A model generated the notes under the pieces. It had not been told where the DNA came from and did not search any database. It saw nothing but the letters and a program-made list of their open reading frames with translations. This document shows positions 18,102 to 26,853 of a stretch of 64,000 nt of DNA, piece after piece. Numbering within the stretch: the stretch's first letter is position 1; each line of letters starts with the position of its first letter. Source of the stretch: Methylobacterium fujisawaense. Lineage in GTDB: Bacteria > Pseudomonadota > Alphaproteobacteria > Rhizobiales > Beijerinckiaceae. Made by a program: the position numbers and the translations under genes. Where the stretch lies: contig NZ_JACJIM010000001.1 of NCBI RefSeq assembly GCF_014138435.1, forward strand, positions 959,172 to 1,023,171. The letters run 5' to 3'.

Positions 18102-18974
18102 ATGATCGCTGCGCTGTTCGCGCTCGCCGCCGCCATGATCATCGGGGGCTGCGCCGCCGTGATCCAGGGCTTCCCGTACGTGCGTCTGGAGAGCGGGCTC
18201 GCGATGGTGATCGCGGGGTCTGTGGCGGCCTCGTCGGGTGCGGTCCTCCTCGGCCTCGGCGTGGTGGCCCTCGGTTTCCGACGGGTCGAACGGGCGATCG
18301 GGCGGGGTCCGATGGCCGGCGCGCGGGAGGCCACCGCGGGCGCCGCACCGACCATGTCCCCCGACGAGGGCCGGATCCGGCTGCCGCCGGTCCTGCCGGC
18401 GGCGCCCGCCTTTATCGTGCCTTCGGTGGTGGAGCCGGCCTTCGACCCCGAGCGCCCCCGGATCGAGCCGAACCTGGAACTTCGGGCCGACGAGGCCCGC
18501 ACGCCCGTCGCGGGTCCCTCGTTGGCCGAGGTGGAGAGACCCGTTCCGGCCGAGCCGCCGCCGCTGCATGTGGCGCCTCCCGTCCACGTGGCCGAGCCGA
18601 TCCGCGCACCCGCGCCGGAAGCCCCGAAGGCCGAAGCCGCGCTCGCGCCCGACGACGACCTGTTCGCCGCCCCCGAGCCGCCTCCGGAATCCCGGTCGGA
18701 GGAGCCCCATAAGGGACCGCAGGAGGGACCGCAGGAGGAGACACCCGCCCTGCGCCCGAGCCTCGACACTCCCCCCGAGCCCGAGCCGGCTCCGAAGCCC
18801 GCCACGCGCACCGTGGTGGGGCGCTACGCCTCGGGCGGCAACACCTACGTGATGTTCGAGGACGGCTCGATCGAGGCGGAGACGCCGCAGGGCCGCTTCA
18901 CCTTCGGGTCGCTCGACGAGCTGAAGGCCTTCGTGGATGGCGGCGGCGAGGCCGGGACCCGCGGCGCGGCCTGA
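18102..18974 (+). CDS. Membrane-anchored proline-rich protein, hypothetical
   Basis: A 290-residue protein with two N-terminal transmembrane helices (about residues 2-24 and 31-57). A long Pro/Glu/Ala-rich, probably disordered linker follows (about 75-235). A compact C-terminal motif then reads VVGRYASGGNTYVMFEDGSI, followed by GRFTFGSLDELKAFVDG. I have the impression that this C-terminal motif recurs in rhizobial membrane proteins of similar design, but no function is known to me. Topology suggests the linker and motif lie in the cytoplasm. Confidence 0.72.
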   Translation: MIAALFALAAAMIIGGCAAVIQGFPYVRLESGLAMVIAGSVAASSGAVLLGLGVVALGFRRVERAIGRGPMAGAREATAGAAPTMSPDEGRIRLPPVLPAAPAFIVPSVVEPAFDPERPRIEPNLELRADEARTPVAGPSLAEVERPVPAEPPPLHVAPPVHVAEPIRAPAPEAPKAEAALAPDDDLFAAPEPPPESRSEEPHKGPQEGPQEETPALRPSLDTPPEPEPAPKPATRTVVGRYASGGNTYVMFEDGSIEAETPQGRFTFGSLDELKAFVDGGGEAGTRGAA

Positions 18975-19104
18975 CCCCCGCGTCCGCGCGCGCGCAGCGC
19001 AGCGACCCAGGGCCGCGCGCCGTCTGCGGGCGCGGTGCGCTGCTCGATGGCCCCGTCCCCCGCAAGGACGGTGACCTGTCCGAGCCAGCGGCGGGGACGC
19101 GGCC

Positions 19105-20820
19105 TCACACCAGCGGGTTGAGGCTGTCGTTGCGCGGCGGGATCGGCGCCCGCATCGTCAGGGCGAAACCGCCGGGGGCGTAGTCGGTCGTCACCTCGGC
19201 CTGGACCTGGGTGATCAGGACGCGTTGCAGCAGGCGCGACCCGAAACCCTGACGGCTCGGCGGCGAGACGGGGGGACCGCCCGTCTCACGCCAGGAGAAC
19301 CGCAGGATCCCGGCCGGTCCGCCGGGCTCCAGCGACCATTCCACCGCCACCCGCCCGGTGCGGTTCGAGAGCGCCCCGTACTTCGCGGCGTTGGTGGTCA
19401 GTTCGTGGATCGCCATGCCGATCGGCACCGCGATCTCGGAGGGCAGGTCGATCGCCGGCCCGTCGAGGCTGATGCGGCCCTCGGCGCCGCCGTCCGGCGC
19501 CACCTCCGCGTAGGGCTTCAGCTCGTTGCGCAGGAGGTTGGCGAGGGACGCCATCTGCCACGTGTCCTCGGTGAGGACCGAGTGCGTGTGCGCCAGGGAT
19601 TTGATGCGCCCGACGAACGCCTCGTAGAAGCTCTCGATGCTCGACGCCGTCCGCGCCGTGGAGCCGACGATGGCCTGGACGGTGGCCAGCGTGTTCTTCA
19701 CCCGGTGATGCAGTTCCCGGATCAGCAGGCTCTGGCGCTCCTCCGCGACCCGGCGGTCGGTCACGTCCGCCACGACGCCGATCAGGCGGCGCGGCAGGCG
19801 GCCGGGGGCGTCGCGCTCGAACCGCCCGGCCATGTCGATCGTGCGCCACACGCCGTCGGACTTGCGCCGGATCCGGCCGCTGATGTGGAGATCGCCGTCC
19901 TCCCGCAGCGCCTTGGAGATCGCCCGGCGGACCGCGGGACGGTCTTCGGGATGGAGGATGTCGTTGAGGAACTCGGTCTTGCCGATCGTCCCGTCCTCGG
20001 GCGTGTGCCCGAAGATCTCGTACATGTGCTCGTTCTCCCAGATCGCCTGATCCTCGAGCATGTGCCACTCGAAGATCCCGAGCTTGGCGACCGTGGTCGC
20101 GACCCGCAGGCGCTGGTCGCGGGACAGGATCTCGTCCCGTGCCTCGACCCGTGTGGTGATGTCCTGGATGACGCCGACCATACTGGCCGGTCTGCCGTCC
20201 GGGCCCGGCACGGCCTGCCCCCGCACCCGCAGGATCACGGAGCGCCCCGCCACCGTCGTGGCCGTGTCGAACTGATAGGGCTCGTCGGTTCCGGCCGCGT
20301 CGTCGATGAGCGCGCTCAGGCGGGTGAGTTCCGCCTGCGACAGGCCGGTCTTGAGCGCCTCCCACGAGACGGAGCGACCCGGCGGCCGGCCGAGGATCCG
20401 GGCGGCGCGGCGCGACAGGGTGAGAAGGCCCGTCGCCCGGTCCCAGCGCCATTCCCCGAGCCCGGCGGCCGCCAGCGCCTCCCGGTTCGCCTCGGAATGG
20501 GCGGCCGCATCCACGTCGACCGCCTCGACAACCAGGGTCAGGCCTGCGCGCCGGACCCGCACGTCGAGGGAGGTGCCGTCCGAGCGGCGCCAGAACTGGA
20601 GGCCGTCCCGGAGCCCCTCCGGTCCCTCGGTCAGGAGATCGGTGGCCGGCCGCCCGGGCAGGGTGCCCTGCGGCCAGCCGAGGAGATCGTGCAGCGCCCG
20701 ATTGGCGGCAGCGATCGTCGCCTCGTCCGCCGACAGCACGACGAGGCCGATCGCGGCGTCGTCGAAGCCGGTGCGGGACGGGTCCGCCGCCGCCGGGTCC
20801 TGCCCCACCCTCTCATTCAC
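19105..20820 (-). CDS. HWE-family sensor histidine kinase with PAS domains
   Basis: About 571 residues, soluble, with no membrane segment. An N-terminal PAS (about residues 15-110) is followed by further PAS/PAC regions (FEWHMLEDQAIWENEHMYEI, then LHPEDRPAVRRAI). The kinase region has the H-box ELHHRVKNTLATVQAIV, the N-box AIHELTTNAAKYGALS, and the W-x-E motif in SWRETGGPP that defines HWE kinases. GTG at 20820 with GAGGA nine bases upstream is preferred over the GTG at 20850. No response regulator is adjacent. Such kinases often feed general stress or light responses, but the signal is unknown here. Confidence 0.9.
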   Translation of the reverse strand: MNERVGQDPAAADPSRTGFDDAAIGLVVLSADEATIAAANRALHDLLGWPQGTLPGRPATDLLTEGPEGLRDGLQFWRRSDGTSLDVRVRRAGLTLVVEAVDVDAAAHSEANREALAAAGLGEWRWDRATGLLTLSRRAARILGRPPGRSVSWEALKTGLSQAELTRLSALIDDAAGTDEPYQFDTATTVAGRSVILRVRGQAVPGPDGRPASMVGVIQDITTRVEARDEILSRDQRLRVATTVAKLGIFEWHMLEDQAIWENEHMYEIFGHTPEDGTIGKTEFLNDILHPEDRPAVRRAISKALREDGDLHISGRIRRKSDGVWRTIDMAGRFERDAPGRLPRRLIGVVADVTDRRVAEERQSLLIRELHHRVKNTLATVQAIVGSTARTASSIESFYEAFVGRIKSLAHTHSVLTEDTWQMASLANLLRNELKPYAEVAPDGGAEGRISLDGPAIDLPSEIAVPIGMAIHELTTNAAKYGALSNRTGRVAVEWSLEPGGPAGILRFSWRETGGPPVSPPSRQGFGSRLLQRVLITQVQAEVTTDYAPGGFALTMRAPIPPRNDSLNPLV

Positions 20821-20989
20821 TCGGAAGAATCCTCGAACGTGCCGTGGCACGCTCCCGCCGGAGATGAACCCCGCCCCGCGATCCGCAACCGCGGCGGGAC
20901 TTCAGGATGGCGATCGAGCGTGACTGTGGCAAGGCGTTCCGCTCCGCCTGCGGCGACCGGGCGCCCGGGCGGCGCGATCGAGGCCGGTC

Positions 20990-21724
20990 TCAGCGCGGAT
21001 GCCGGGCGAATTCCAGGTAGGTGGGCCGCCGCCCCGCGTCCAGCGCCTTGGCCTCGTAGCGCGTGCCGGGCCAACCCGGGAAGGGCTGCGTCCAGTCCTG
21101 CGCCCCCCGTGCCGTCCAGGTGAGGTCCGGGCAGCGCGCGGCCCGGACCAGCGTCCAGCCGGCGTAGTCGTCGATGTCGCTGGCGAAGCGGAACAGGCCG
21201 CCATCCTTCAGCACCCGGCCGATCTCGGCGAGCGAGGCATCGGAGACGAAGCGGCGCTTGCGCTGCCGGCGCTTGGGCCAGGGATCGGGATAGAGCAGGT
21301 AGACCCGATCGAGGCAGGCATCCGGCAGGCGCGCCAGGAGGGCGGTCACGTCCGCGTCGCGGATGCGGACGTTGCGCAGACCCTGCGCCTCGATCGCCGC
21401 CAGCAGCTTGACCACACCGTTCACGAAGGGCTCGGCGCCGATGATGCCGACGGTCGGCTGCGCGGCCGCCTGGGCGGCGAGGTGCTCGCCGCCGCCGAAG
21501 CCGATCTCCAGCCAGAGCGCCTCGGGCGGCGCCGCCATCGCGGGAAACAGCGTCCGCGGATCGAGGGGCCGGTCGTCCGGCGGCAGGTCGATGCGCAGGG
21601 CCGGCAGAAGCTCGGCGAGCCGGCGCTCCTGCTGGCCGCGCAGGCGCTTGCCCTTGCGCCGGCCGAAGAAGGCGCGCTCCAGCTCCTCGGCCGGCGGTGC
21701 GGCGCGTCCAGACGTGTCAGACAT
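20990..21724 (-). CDS. trmB: tRNA (guanine-N7-)-methyltransferase
   Basis: A 244-residue enzyme making m7G46 in tRNA with S-adenosylmethionine. The SAM-binding loop LEIGFGGGEHLAAQA and the family motif YPDPWPKRRQRKRRF are present, as is the C-terminal WTQPFPGWPGTRYEAKAL. ATG at 21724 begins MSDTSGRAAPP; a GTG two codons earlier is also possible. It lies downstream of metK on the same strand, separated by about 340 bp and a hairpin. The pairing with SAM synthetase makes metabolic sense. Confidence 0.95.
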   Translation of the reverse strand: MSDTSGRAAPPAEELERAFFGRRKGKRLRGQQERRLAELLPALRIDLPPDDRPLDPRTLFPAMAAPPEALWLEIGFGGGEHLAAQAAAQPTVGIIGAEPFVNGVVKLLAAIEAQGLRNVRIRDADVTALLARLPDACLDRVYLLYPDPWPKRRQRKRRFVSDASLAEIGRVLKDGGLFRFASDIDDYAGWTLVRAARCPDLTWTARGAQDWTQPFPGWPGTRYEAKALDAGRRPTYLEFARHPR

Positions 21725-22070
21725 GGTCACGGTGCGCCGTCGAAGGGCTTGCGCATCTCAGCGGGGTTGCTCGGCGGCGTGGGACCTTCGTCCCGTGCCG
21801 GTGTCTCGCGCCGTCGGTCCGGGGGCCGCGGGCAAGCCCGGATCCGGGATCGCCGTCCCGACGCGGATCCGGATCCGCCGTCGCGTCTGGATGCGGGCTC
21901 CGCGGGGCGGCCCCGGATGACGGAGCGGTTGCCGGCCCGAGCCGGCCACCGGTCGGACCCAGGCGTGCGCGGCGCCGATCGCGGTGGGTGTGCGTCCGGC
22001 GCAGGCCTCGGACGACACCGGAACCGGCGCTGCCCCGAACCCGCTCCGCGGGTCCGGGGCGATTCCGTCC
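21725..22070. other. metK-trmB intergenic region
   Basis: About 345 bp without a supported gene. The half near trmB contains GC-rich imperfect repeats of GGATCCGG/GATCCG type (about 21838-21880). The half near metK holds a strong hairpin, annotated separately. Confidence 0.45.
22032..22060 (-). terminator. Hairpin downstream of metK
   Basis: Thirteen-base arms (GCCCCGAACCCGC / GCGGGTCCGGGGC) with one non-Watson-Crick position and a three-base loop, 10 bp past the metK stop. This is the strongest stem in the gap and a likely transcript end, although no U-tract follows. Confidence 0.55.
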
Positions 22071-23249
22071 TCAGGCGAGGGCGGACTTCAGCTTGCCGGC
22101 GAGGTCGGTCCGCTCCCAGGAGAAGCCGCCATCGGCCTCCGGGGCGCGGCCGAAATGGCCGTAGGCCGAGGTGCGCGCGTAGATCGGCTTGTTGAGGCCG
22201 AGCGCCGTGCGGATGCCGCGGGGCGACAGGTCCATGGCGTCCATCAGCACGGCTTCGAGCTTGGCCTCGTCCACGTTCCCGGTGCCGTGCAGGTCCACGT
22301 AGATCGAGAGCGGCTTCGAGACGCCGATCGCGTAGGCGAGCTGGATCGTGGCGCGGCTGGCGAGGCCCGCGGCCACCACGTTCTTGGCGAGGTAGCGCGC
22401 CGCGTAGGCCGCCGAGCGGTCGACCTTCGTCGGATCCTTGCCGGAGAACGCGCCGCCGCCATGCGGGGCCGCGCCGCCGTAGGTGTCGACGATGATCTTG
22501 CGGCCGGTGAGGCCGGCATCGCCGTCCGGACCGCCGATCACGAACTTGCCGGTCGGGTTCACGTGCCAGGCCGTGCCCTCGTTGACCCAGCCCTGCGGCA
22601 GGGCCTTGAGGATGTAGGGCTCGACGATGGCGCGCACGTCCGCGGAATCGAGGGACTCGTCGAGGTGCTGCGTCGACAGCACGATCTGCGTGACCTCGAC
22701 CGGGCGGCCGTTCTCATAACGGACCGTGACCTGGCTCTTGGCGTCGGGCCCGAGCTTGGCGGCGTCGCCCTGCTTCGCCTTGCGGGCGTCGGCGAGATCC
22801 TTGAGGATCTTGTGGGCGTAGAAGATCGGCGCCGGCATCAGCTCGGGGGTCTCGTCGGCGGCGTAGCCGAACATGATGCCCTGGTCGCCCGCGCCCTCGT
22901 CCTTGTTGCCGGCGGCGTCCACGCCTTGGGCGATGTCGGCCGACTGGGCGTGGAGGTAGATGGCGACGTCGTTGTTCTTCCAGTGGAAGCCCGACTGCTC
23001 GTAGCCGATATCCTTCACGGCCTCGCGGGTCAGGGCCTCGAGGTCCTTGAAGGTGACCGAATCGGGCCCGCGCACCTCGCCGGCGATGACGATGCGGTTG
23101 GTGGTGGCGAGGGTCTCGACGCCGAGCCGTGCCTCCGGCATCGCCGCGAGATAGGCGTCGACGACGGTGTCGGAGATTCTGTCGCAGACCTTGTCGGGGT
23201 GCCCCTCGGACACGGACTCGCTGGTGAACAGATAGTTTGAGCGCGGCAT
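22071..23249 (-). CDS. metK: S-adenosylmethionine synthetase
   Basis: Makes S-adenosylmethionine from methionine and ATP in the cytoplasm. The 392 residues are normal length. The family hallmarks are present: [16 protein letters not shown] near the N-terminus, [12 protein letters not shown], and [20 protein letters not shown]. It lies downstream of an XRE regulator on the same strand (gap about 170 bp) and upstream of trmB. Its start codon is preceded by a hairpin that includes the likely ribosome binding site. Confidence 0.97.
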   Translation of the reverse strand: MPRSNYLFTSESVSEGHPDKVCDRISDTVVDAYLAAMPEARLGVETLATTNRIVIAGEVRGPDSVTFKDLEALTREAVKDIGYEQSGFHWKNNDVAIYLHAQSADIAQGVDAAGNKDEGAGDQGIMFGYAADETPELMPAPIFYAHKILKDLADARKAKQGDAAKLGPDAKSQVTVRYENGRPVEVTQIVLSTQHLDESLDSADVRAIVEPYILKALPQGWVNEGTAWHVNPTGKFVIGGPDGDAGLTGRKIIVDTYGGAAPHGGGAFSGKDPTKVDRSAAYAARYLAKNVVAAGLASRATIQLAYAIGVSKPLSIYVDLHGTGNVDEAKLEAVLMDAMDLSPRGIRTALGLNKPIYARTSAYGHFGRAPEADGGFSWERTDLAGKLKSALA

Positions 23250-23251
23250 CA

Positions 23252-23280
23252 GACGGCCTCGGTTTCAGAGGTACGCCGTC
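23252..23280 (-). promoter_or_regulatory. Hairpin covering the metK ribosome binding site
   Basis: On the minus strand GACGGC pairs with GCCGTC, and an inner CTC/GAG extends the stem around a UGAAACC loop, with a four-base bulge on one side. The GAGG that would serve as the Shine-Dalgarno, seven bases before AUG, is inside the stem. The stem ends two bases before the start codon. This could give translational control of metK; I do not recognise it as a named SAM riboswitch class. Confidence 0.4.
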
Positions 23281-23420
23281 GCGATCGCGGCGTTAGACCC
23301 TTCATGGGGCGGGCGTTCTCGCACCCGAGCAGTGGACGGTCAAGATGGAGGAACGAACGGATCCGCTATAACGAACGAAACGACCGAAAGAACGGCCGCC
23401 CCGGGGATCCCGCCGCGGCC

Positions 23421-23852
23421 TCAACCGCCGATCTTGCTCTCCAGGGCGCGGATGGCGTCGGCCACGTCGCGGCGCGCTTCCTCGGAGAAGTTTTCGGTGA
23501 TGTGACGGCCCACGATTTCGGCCAGCCCCTTCAGGCCGCCATCCGACAGGGCCGATTGCTCGCGCTCGCCGAAGCCCGGCGCGACGAAGTCATCGTTCCG
23601 GGGCATGCCTTTGAAGAAGTAATCCATCGGCACGCCGGTCATCCGCGAGAAGATATCGAGATGGACGGCGCTGATCCGGTTGGTGCCCTTCTCATACTTC
23701 TGGAGCTGGGCAGCAGACATACCGAAGCTCTGCGCGACGCGGCGCTGTGTGAGCGACGCCTTCCGGCGCTGCTCGGCGATGCGTTGCCCGACATAGACGT
23801 CGCGCTGATCGGTCTTCTGGCCCGCCATGAAGTGCTCGTCCACCCCCGCCAT
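23421..23852 (-). CDS. XRE-family transcriptional regulator
   Basis: A 143-residue protein with a Cro/C1-type helix-turn-helix at about residues 18-73 (IAEQRRKASLTQRRVAQSFG, then SAAQLQKYEKGTNRIS). A C-terminal helical region follows (EEARRDVADAIRALESKIGG). Such regulators are frequent upstream of metK in Rhizobiales; its target is not shown. ATG at 23852 is used; an ATG at 23828 and a TTG at 23867 are alternatives. Confidence 0.88.
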   Translation of the reverse strand: MAGVDEHFMAGQKTDQRDVYVGQRIAEQRRKASLTQRRVAQSFGMSAAQLQKYEKGTNRISAVHLDIFSRMTGVPMDYFFKGMPRNDDFVAPGFGEREQSALSDGGLKGLAEIVGRHITENFSEEARRDVADAIRALESKIGG

Positions 23853-23969
23853 GAATCCTGGCAGCAAAGCTTAGCGCGGCCCTCGGTACTTGTCACCGGC
23901 AGGCGGTCACCGTGGCGGACGATTTGCGCGCGGCTCCGCGGCCGGAGAGAATTGCAAGACGCGAAAACT

Positions 23970-24304
23970 TGGCGTCCCCGGCAGGGCTCGAACCTGCGAC
24001 CCCAGGTTTCATACCACTTCGGCTTTCGCCGCCGCGTCCCGAAGGCTCGCGTTCGTGGCCTGGACTATCCCTTCACCGTGGGCTGGATCGCCTCCAGCCG
24101 TTAGGTGCCGCCCGTCTAGTCTCTACACCTTCCCGCCGGGGCACCGTCGGGCTTGGCTCGGGATCGGCAGAGCATCGGACGCCTGAGCGCCGATGCCGGA
24201 AGCTTTCCCCGACTTTGAGCGGATCCGCCGCGTGGTTTCCCGACGCGACGCCCAATTGAACCTGCTTAGGAAACCTGTGCTCTGTCCAGCTGAGCTACGG
24301 AGAC
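23970..24304 (-). tRNA. tRNA-Arg(CCU), interrupted by a group I intron
   Basis: The 5' exon is 24304-24268 and the 3' exon is 24009-23970. Spliced, they form a 77-nt tRNA with an encoded CCA. Acceptor GUCUCCG pairs with CGGGGAC (one G-U). The anticodon stem CAGGU/ACCUG encloses loop UUCCUAA with anticodon CCU, and the T arm has GGUUCGAGCC. The 258-nt insert falls directly after the anticodon. Standard tRNA scans may report only half of it. The gene lies between the XRE regulator and a divergent nuclease-like gene. Confidence 0.92.
24010..24267 (-). ncRNA. Group I self-splicing intron (IC3-like) in tRNA-Arg
   Basis: A 258-nt intron following U36 of the anticodon and ending in G, as group I chemistry requires. 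Core sequences match what I recall of the Azoarcus tRNA-Ile and Agrobacterium tRNA-Arg introns: CGGGAAACCACGC near the 5' end, GAGCCAAGC, GGUGUAGAGACUAGACGG (P7/P3 side), and GGUGAAGGGAUAGUCCAG (P7 3' strand). No homing endonuclease is encoded; the reading frames across it are short shadows. Pairing of the 5' exon with an internal guide could not be fixed with certainty. Confidence 0.9.
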
Positions 24305-24396
24305 AACCGCGTGCTCCATAGCATTCTCCCCGTCCGAGGCCAACCGCGCCCGGTGGAAAGGCGGACGGCCGGGGCTCGCGGCCTCGGGGGTGTTCC

Positions 24397-25290
24397 ATGG
24401 GCGGGATCACGGGCTGGGAGAGACAGCGGAGCGCGGCAGCGGCGCGGGTGGTGCGCGCGGGGATGCGCGCGGCGGTGCGCGCGGTCGTGCTCACGGCCTC
24501 CCTCGCCGCGACGCCGGGCGTCCTGCCGGTCCGGGCCGCCCCGCGGACCAGCCTGTCCGAATGCATGGCGGGGCCGGCGCGCGTCGAGGTCATCGCGGGG
24601 ATCGGCCCCCGGGGGGAGATCCGCCTCGCGTCGGGCGTCCGTGCGGTGCCGGACTCGCTGCGGTGGCCGGACGCGCCGGAGGCCGCATCCGCGGCCCAGG
24701 CCTGGCTGGAGGCCCGGCTGGGCGCCAGGGTCACGATGATTCCGCGCGGGCAGCCCGACCGCTGGGATCGGGTGCGGGCCGATCTCCTGATCGCGGAGGG
24801 TGAGGAGGATCTGGCGGGCGGCCTCATCGGGGCGGGCCTCGCCGTCGCGGACGCGAACGAGGCCGATTCGCTCTGCCGCCCCGCCCTGCGCCTCATGGAG
24901 GCGGCGGCCCGCGCGCGCAGGCTCGGCCTCTGGCGCGCGCCGCTTCCAGGGGCGCAGGACGGCCCGGCGCTCCGGGCGAAGGCGGGGCATTTCGTCGTCG
25001 TGGAGGGGCGCATCCGCCATATCGGCGAGCGGGGCGCGCGCACCTATCTCGATTTCGCGGCCCGGGGCACGGACGGGCTCACGGTGACGGTATCGAAACG
25101 CACTTGGCGAATGATGCGCGCCCGTGGTTTGAGTGCGGCCTCGCTCGAAGACCGGCGCGTGCGGGTGCGCGGCCTCCTCGAGGTCCGGCGCGGCCCGACC
25201 TTGGAGGCCGCCATCGACGGGATCGAGGTTCTGGACGAGGCGGACCGGCCGGAGGCCGGTCCGGACAGGGAACGGGAATTGCGGCGCTGA
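24397..25290 (+). CDS. Exported thermonuclease-like (SNase-related) protein
   Basis: A 297-residue protein with an N-terminal export signal (hydrophobic stretch ending near PVRAAPR, about residue 50). A staphylococcal-nuclease-like region follows, recognisable by EDLAGGLIGAGLAVADAN, then CRPALRLMEAAARARRLGLW. The C-terminal 90 residues look like an OB-fold (FVVVEGRIRHIGERGARTYL to the end). Catalytic Arg/Glu residues of active nucleases are not clearly placed, so activity is uncertain. It ends five bases before the M48 protease gene and is probably co-transcribed with it. The first 17 bases repeat those at the start of that gene. Confidence 0.75.
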   Translation: MGGITGWERQRSAAAARVVRAGMRAAVRAVVLTASLAATPGVLPVRAAPRTSLSECMAGPARVEVIAGIGPRGEIRLASGVRAVPDSLRWPDAPEAASAAQAWLEARLGARVTMIPRGQPDRWDRVRADLLIAEGEEDLAGGLIGAGLAVADANEADSLCRPALRLMEAAARARRLGLWRAPLPGAQDGPALRAKAGHFVVVEGRIRHIGERGARTYLDFAARGTDGLTVTVSKRTWRMMRARGLSAASLEDRRVRVRGLLEVRRGPTLEAAIDGIEVLDEADRPEAGPDRERELRR

Positions 25291-25295
25291 TCGCG

Positions 25296-26780
25296 ATGGG
25301 CGGGATCACGGGTCACATCATCGGGGCGTGCGTCCACGGGGCGGGACGCCGCCCGCGCGGTGCGGCGGCGCTCGGCGGGCTCGCCCTGTTGCTCGGCGCC
25401 TGCGTCGCCGACCAGACCGAGGCGACCGTGCGGCCGGCCGTGGTCCGGGTGCCCGCGGAGGCGCCGCGCACGACGGGCCGCGAGCGCGCCGCGGACGCCG
25501 ACCACCTCAAGCTCGTGGCCTCCTTCGGGGGCGAGGCGCGGGCGCCCAACGTGATGCGGCTGCTCACGGAGGTGACGGACCGCCTCGTGCGGGCCAGCGA
25601 CCGGCCCGATCAGAGCTACACGGTGACGCTCCTCGATTCGCCGGTGGTCAACGCCTTCGCGCTGCCGAACGGGCGGCTCTACGTGACCCGCGGCCTCGTG
25701 GCCCTGGCGAGCGATACCTCCGAGGTGGCCGCCGTCCTGGCGCACGAGATGGCCCACGTGACCCTCAACCACGCCACGGCCCGCAGCGAGCTGGAGCTGC
25801 GCTCGGCGCTCGTCAGCCGGGTCGTGGCCGACGTGCTGAACGATCCCGATACCGGCGCGCAGCTCCAGCACCAGTCCCGCTTCGCCCTGGCCCGGTTCTC
25901 CCGCGAGCAGGAACTGGAGGCGGACGCCACCGGCGTGCGCACCCTCGCCAAGGCCGGCTACGATCCGTTCGCGGCCGGGCGCTTCCTCACCGCCCTCAGC
26001 CGCTCGACGGGGCTGAAGGCCGGCAGCGCCAACGCGCCCGACATGCTGGCGACCCATCCGGGCACGGCCGAGCGCATCACCCAGGTCACCCGGGCGGCCC
26101 GCCGCATCGGCGCGCCGGGCATCGGCACCGACGACCGCGCCACCTACCTCGCGGCGGTGGACGGCCTCGCCTACGGCGACAATCCGCGCGACGGCGCGGT
26201 GCGCGGGCACCGCTTCATCCATCCCGGCCTCGGTATCGCCTTCGAGGTGCCGGAGGGCTTCACCCTGGAGAACACCCGCTCGGCGGTGCTCGGGACGACC
26301 CAGGACGGCAGCCGGCGCCTGCTGTTCGACCAGATCGAGGCCAAGGAGGGCCAGCCCCTCGACGCGGTGCTCAAGGCGAGCTGGAACGACGCCTTCGACC
26401 CGGCCGGCTTCGAGACCCGGGAGGTCGGCGGCCACCCGGCGGCCTTCGCGCTGTCGCGGGGGAAGGAGTGGACCTTCCGCCTCGCGGCGATCCGGATCGG
26501 CGATTCGACCTACCGGATGATCATGGCCGCCAAGGGCACCGCCGATCCCGACCCGGCCTTCCGCCGCTGGACCGCGACCCTCGTCGCCGTGTCGCCGGAC
26601 GAGGCGGTCCTGCGTCCCCTGCGGCTGCAGGTGGTCCAGGCGATGTCGGCCAATGCCGAGGATCTCGCCCGCCGCATGGCGGTGCCCGACCGGGCGCTCG
26701 ACCGGTTCCTCGTCCTCAACGGCCTGGAGCGCGGCGCCGCGCTGGTGCCGGGTCGCGGCTACAAGATCATCGTGGAATAG
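25296..26780 (+). CDS. M48-family metalloprotease, lipoprotein
   Basis: A 494-residue envelope zinc protease. The N-terminal signal ends in a lipobox (LLLGAC, Cys about residue 30). The HEMAH zinc motif lies near nt 25743, and the third ligand is in REQELEADATGV. The domain resembles BepA/YfgC-type M48 proteases that degrade misassembled outer-membrane proteins. The C-terminal part, ending in LNGLERGAALVPGRGYKIIV, looks LysM-like and may bind peptidoglycan. ATG at 25296 is chosen so that the lipobox falls in place. It is tightly downstream of the thermonuclease-like gene. Confidence 0.9.
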   Translation: MGGITGHIIGACVHGAGRRPRGAAALGGLALLLGACVADQTEATVRPAVVRVPAEAPRTTGRERAADADHLKLVASFGGEARAPNVMRLLTEVTDRLVRASDRPDQSYTVTLLDSPVVNAFALPNGRLYVTRGLVALASDTSEVAAVLAHEMAHVTLNHATARSELELRSALVSRVVADVLNDPDTGAQLQHQSRFALARFSREQELEADATGVRTLAKAGYDPFAAGRFLTALSRSTGLKAGSANAPDMLATHPGTAERITQVTRAARRIGAPGIGTDDRATYLAAVDGLAYGDNPRDGAVRGHRFIHPGLGIAFEVPEGFTLENTRSAVLGTTQDGSRRLLFDQIEAKEGQPLDAVLKASWNDAFDPAGFETREVGGHPAAFALSRGKEWTFRLAAIRIGDSTYRMIMAAKGTADPDPAFRRWTATLVAVSPDEAVLRPLRLQVVQAMSANAEDLARRMAVPDRALDRFLVLNGLERGAALVPGRGYKIIVE

Positions 26781-26853
26781 CCGCCCTGCGCGGCGGCGGC
26801 TTGTGCGTTCGCCCGGCCCGGACATCCTGCCGGGGTCGTTCAGGGAGAGCGCC

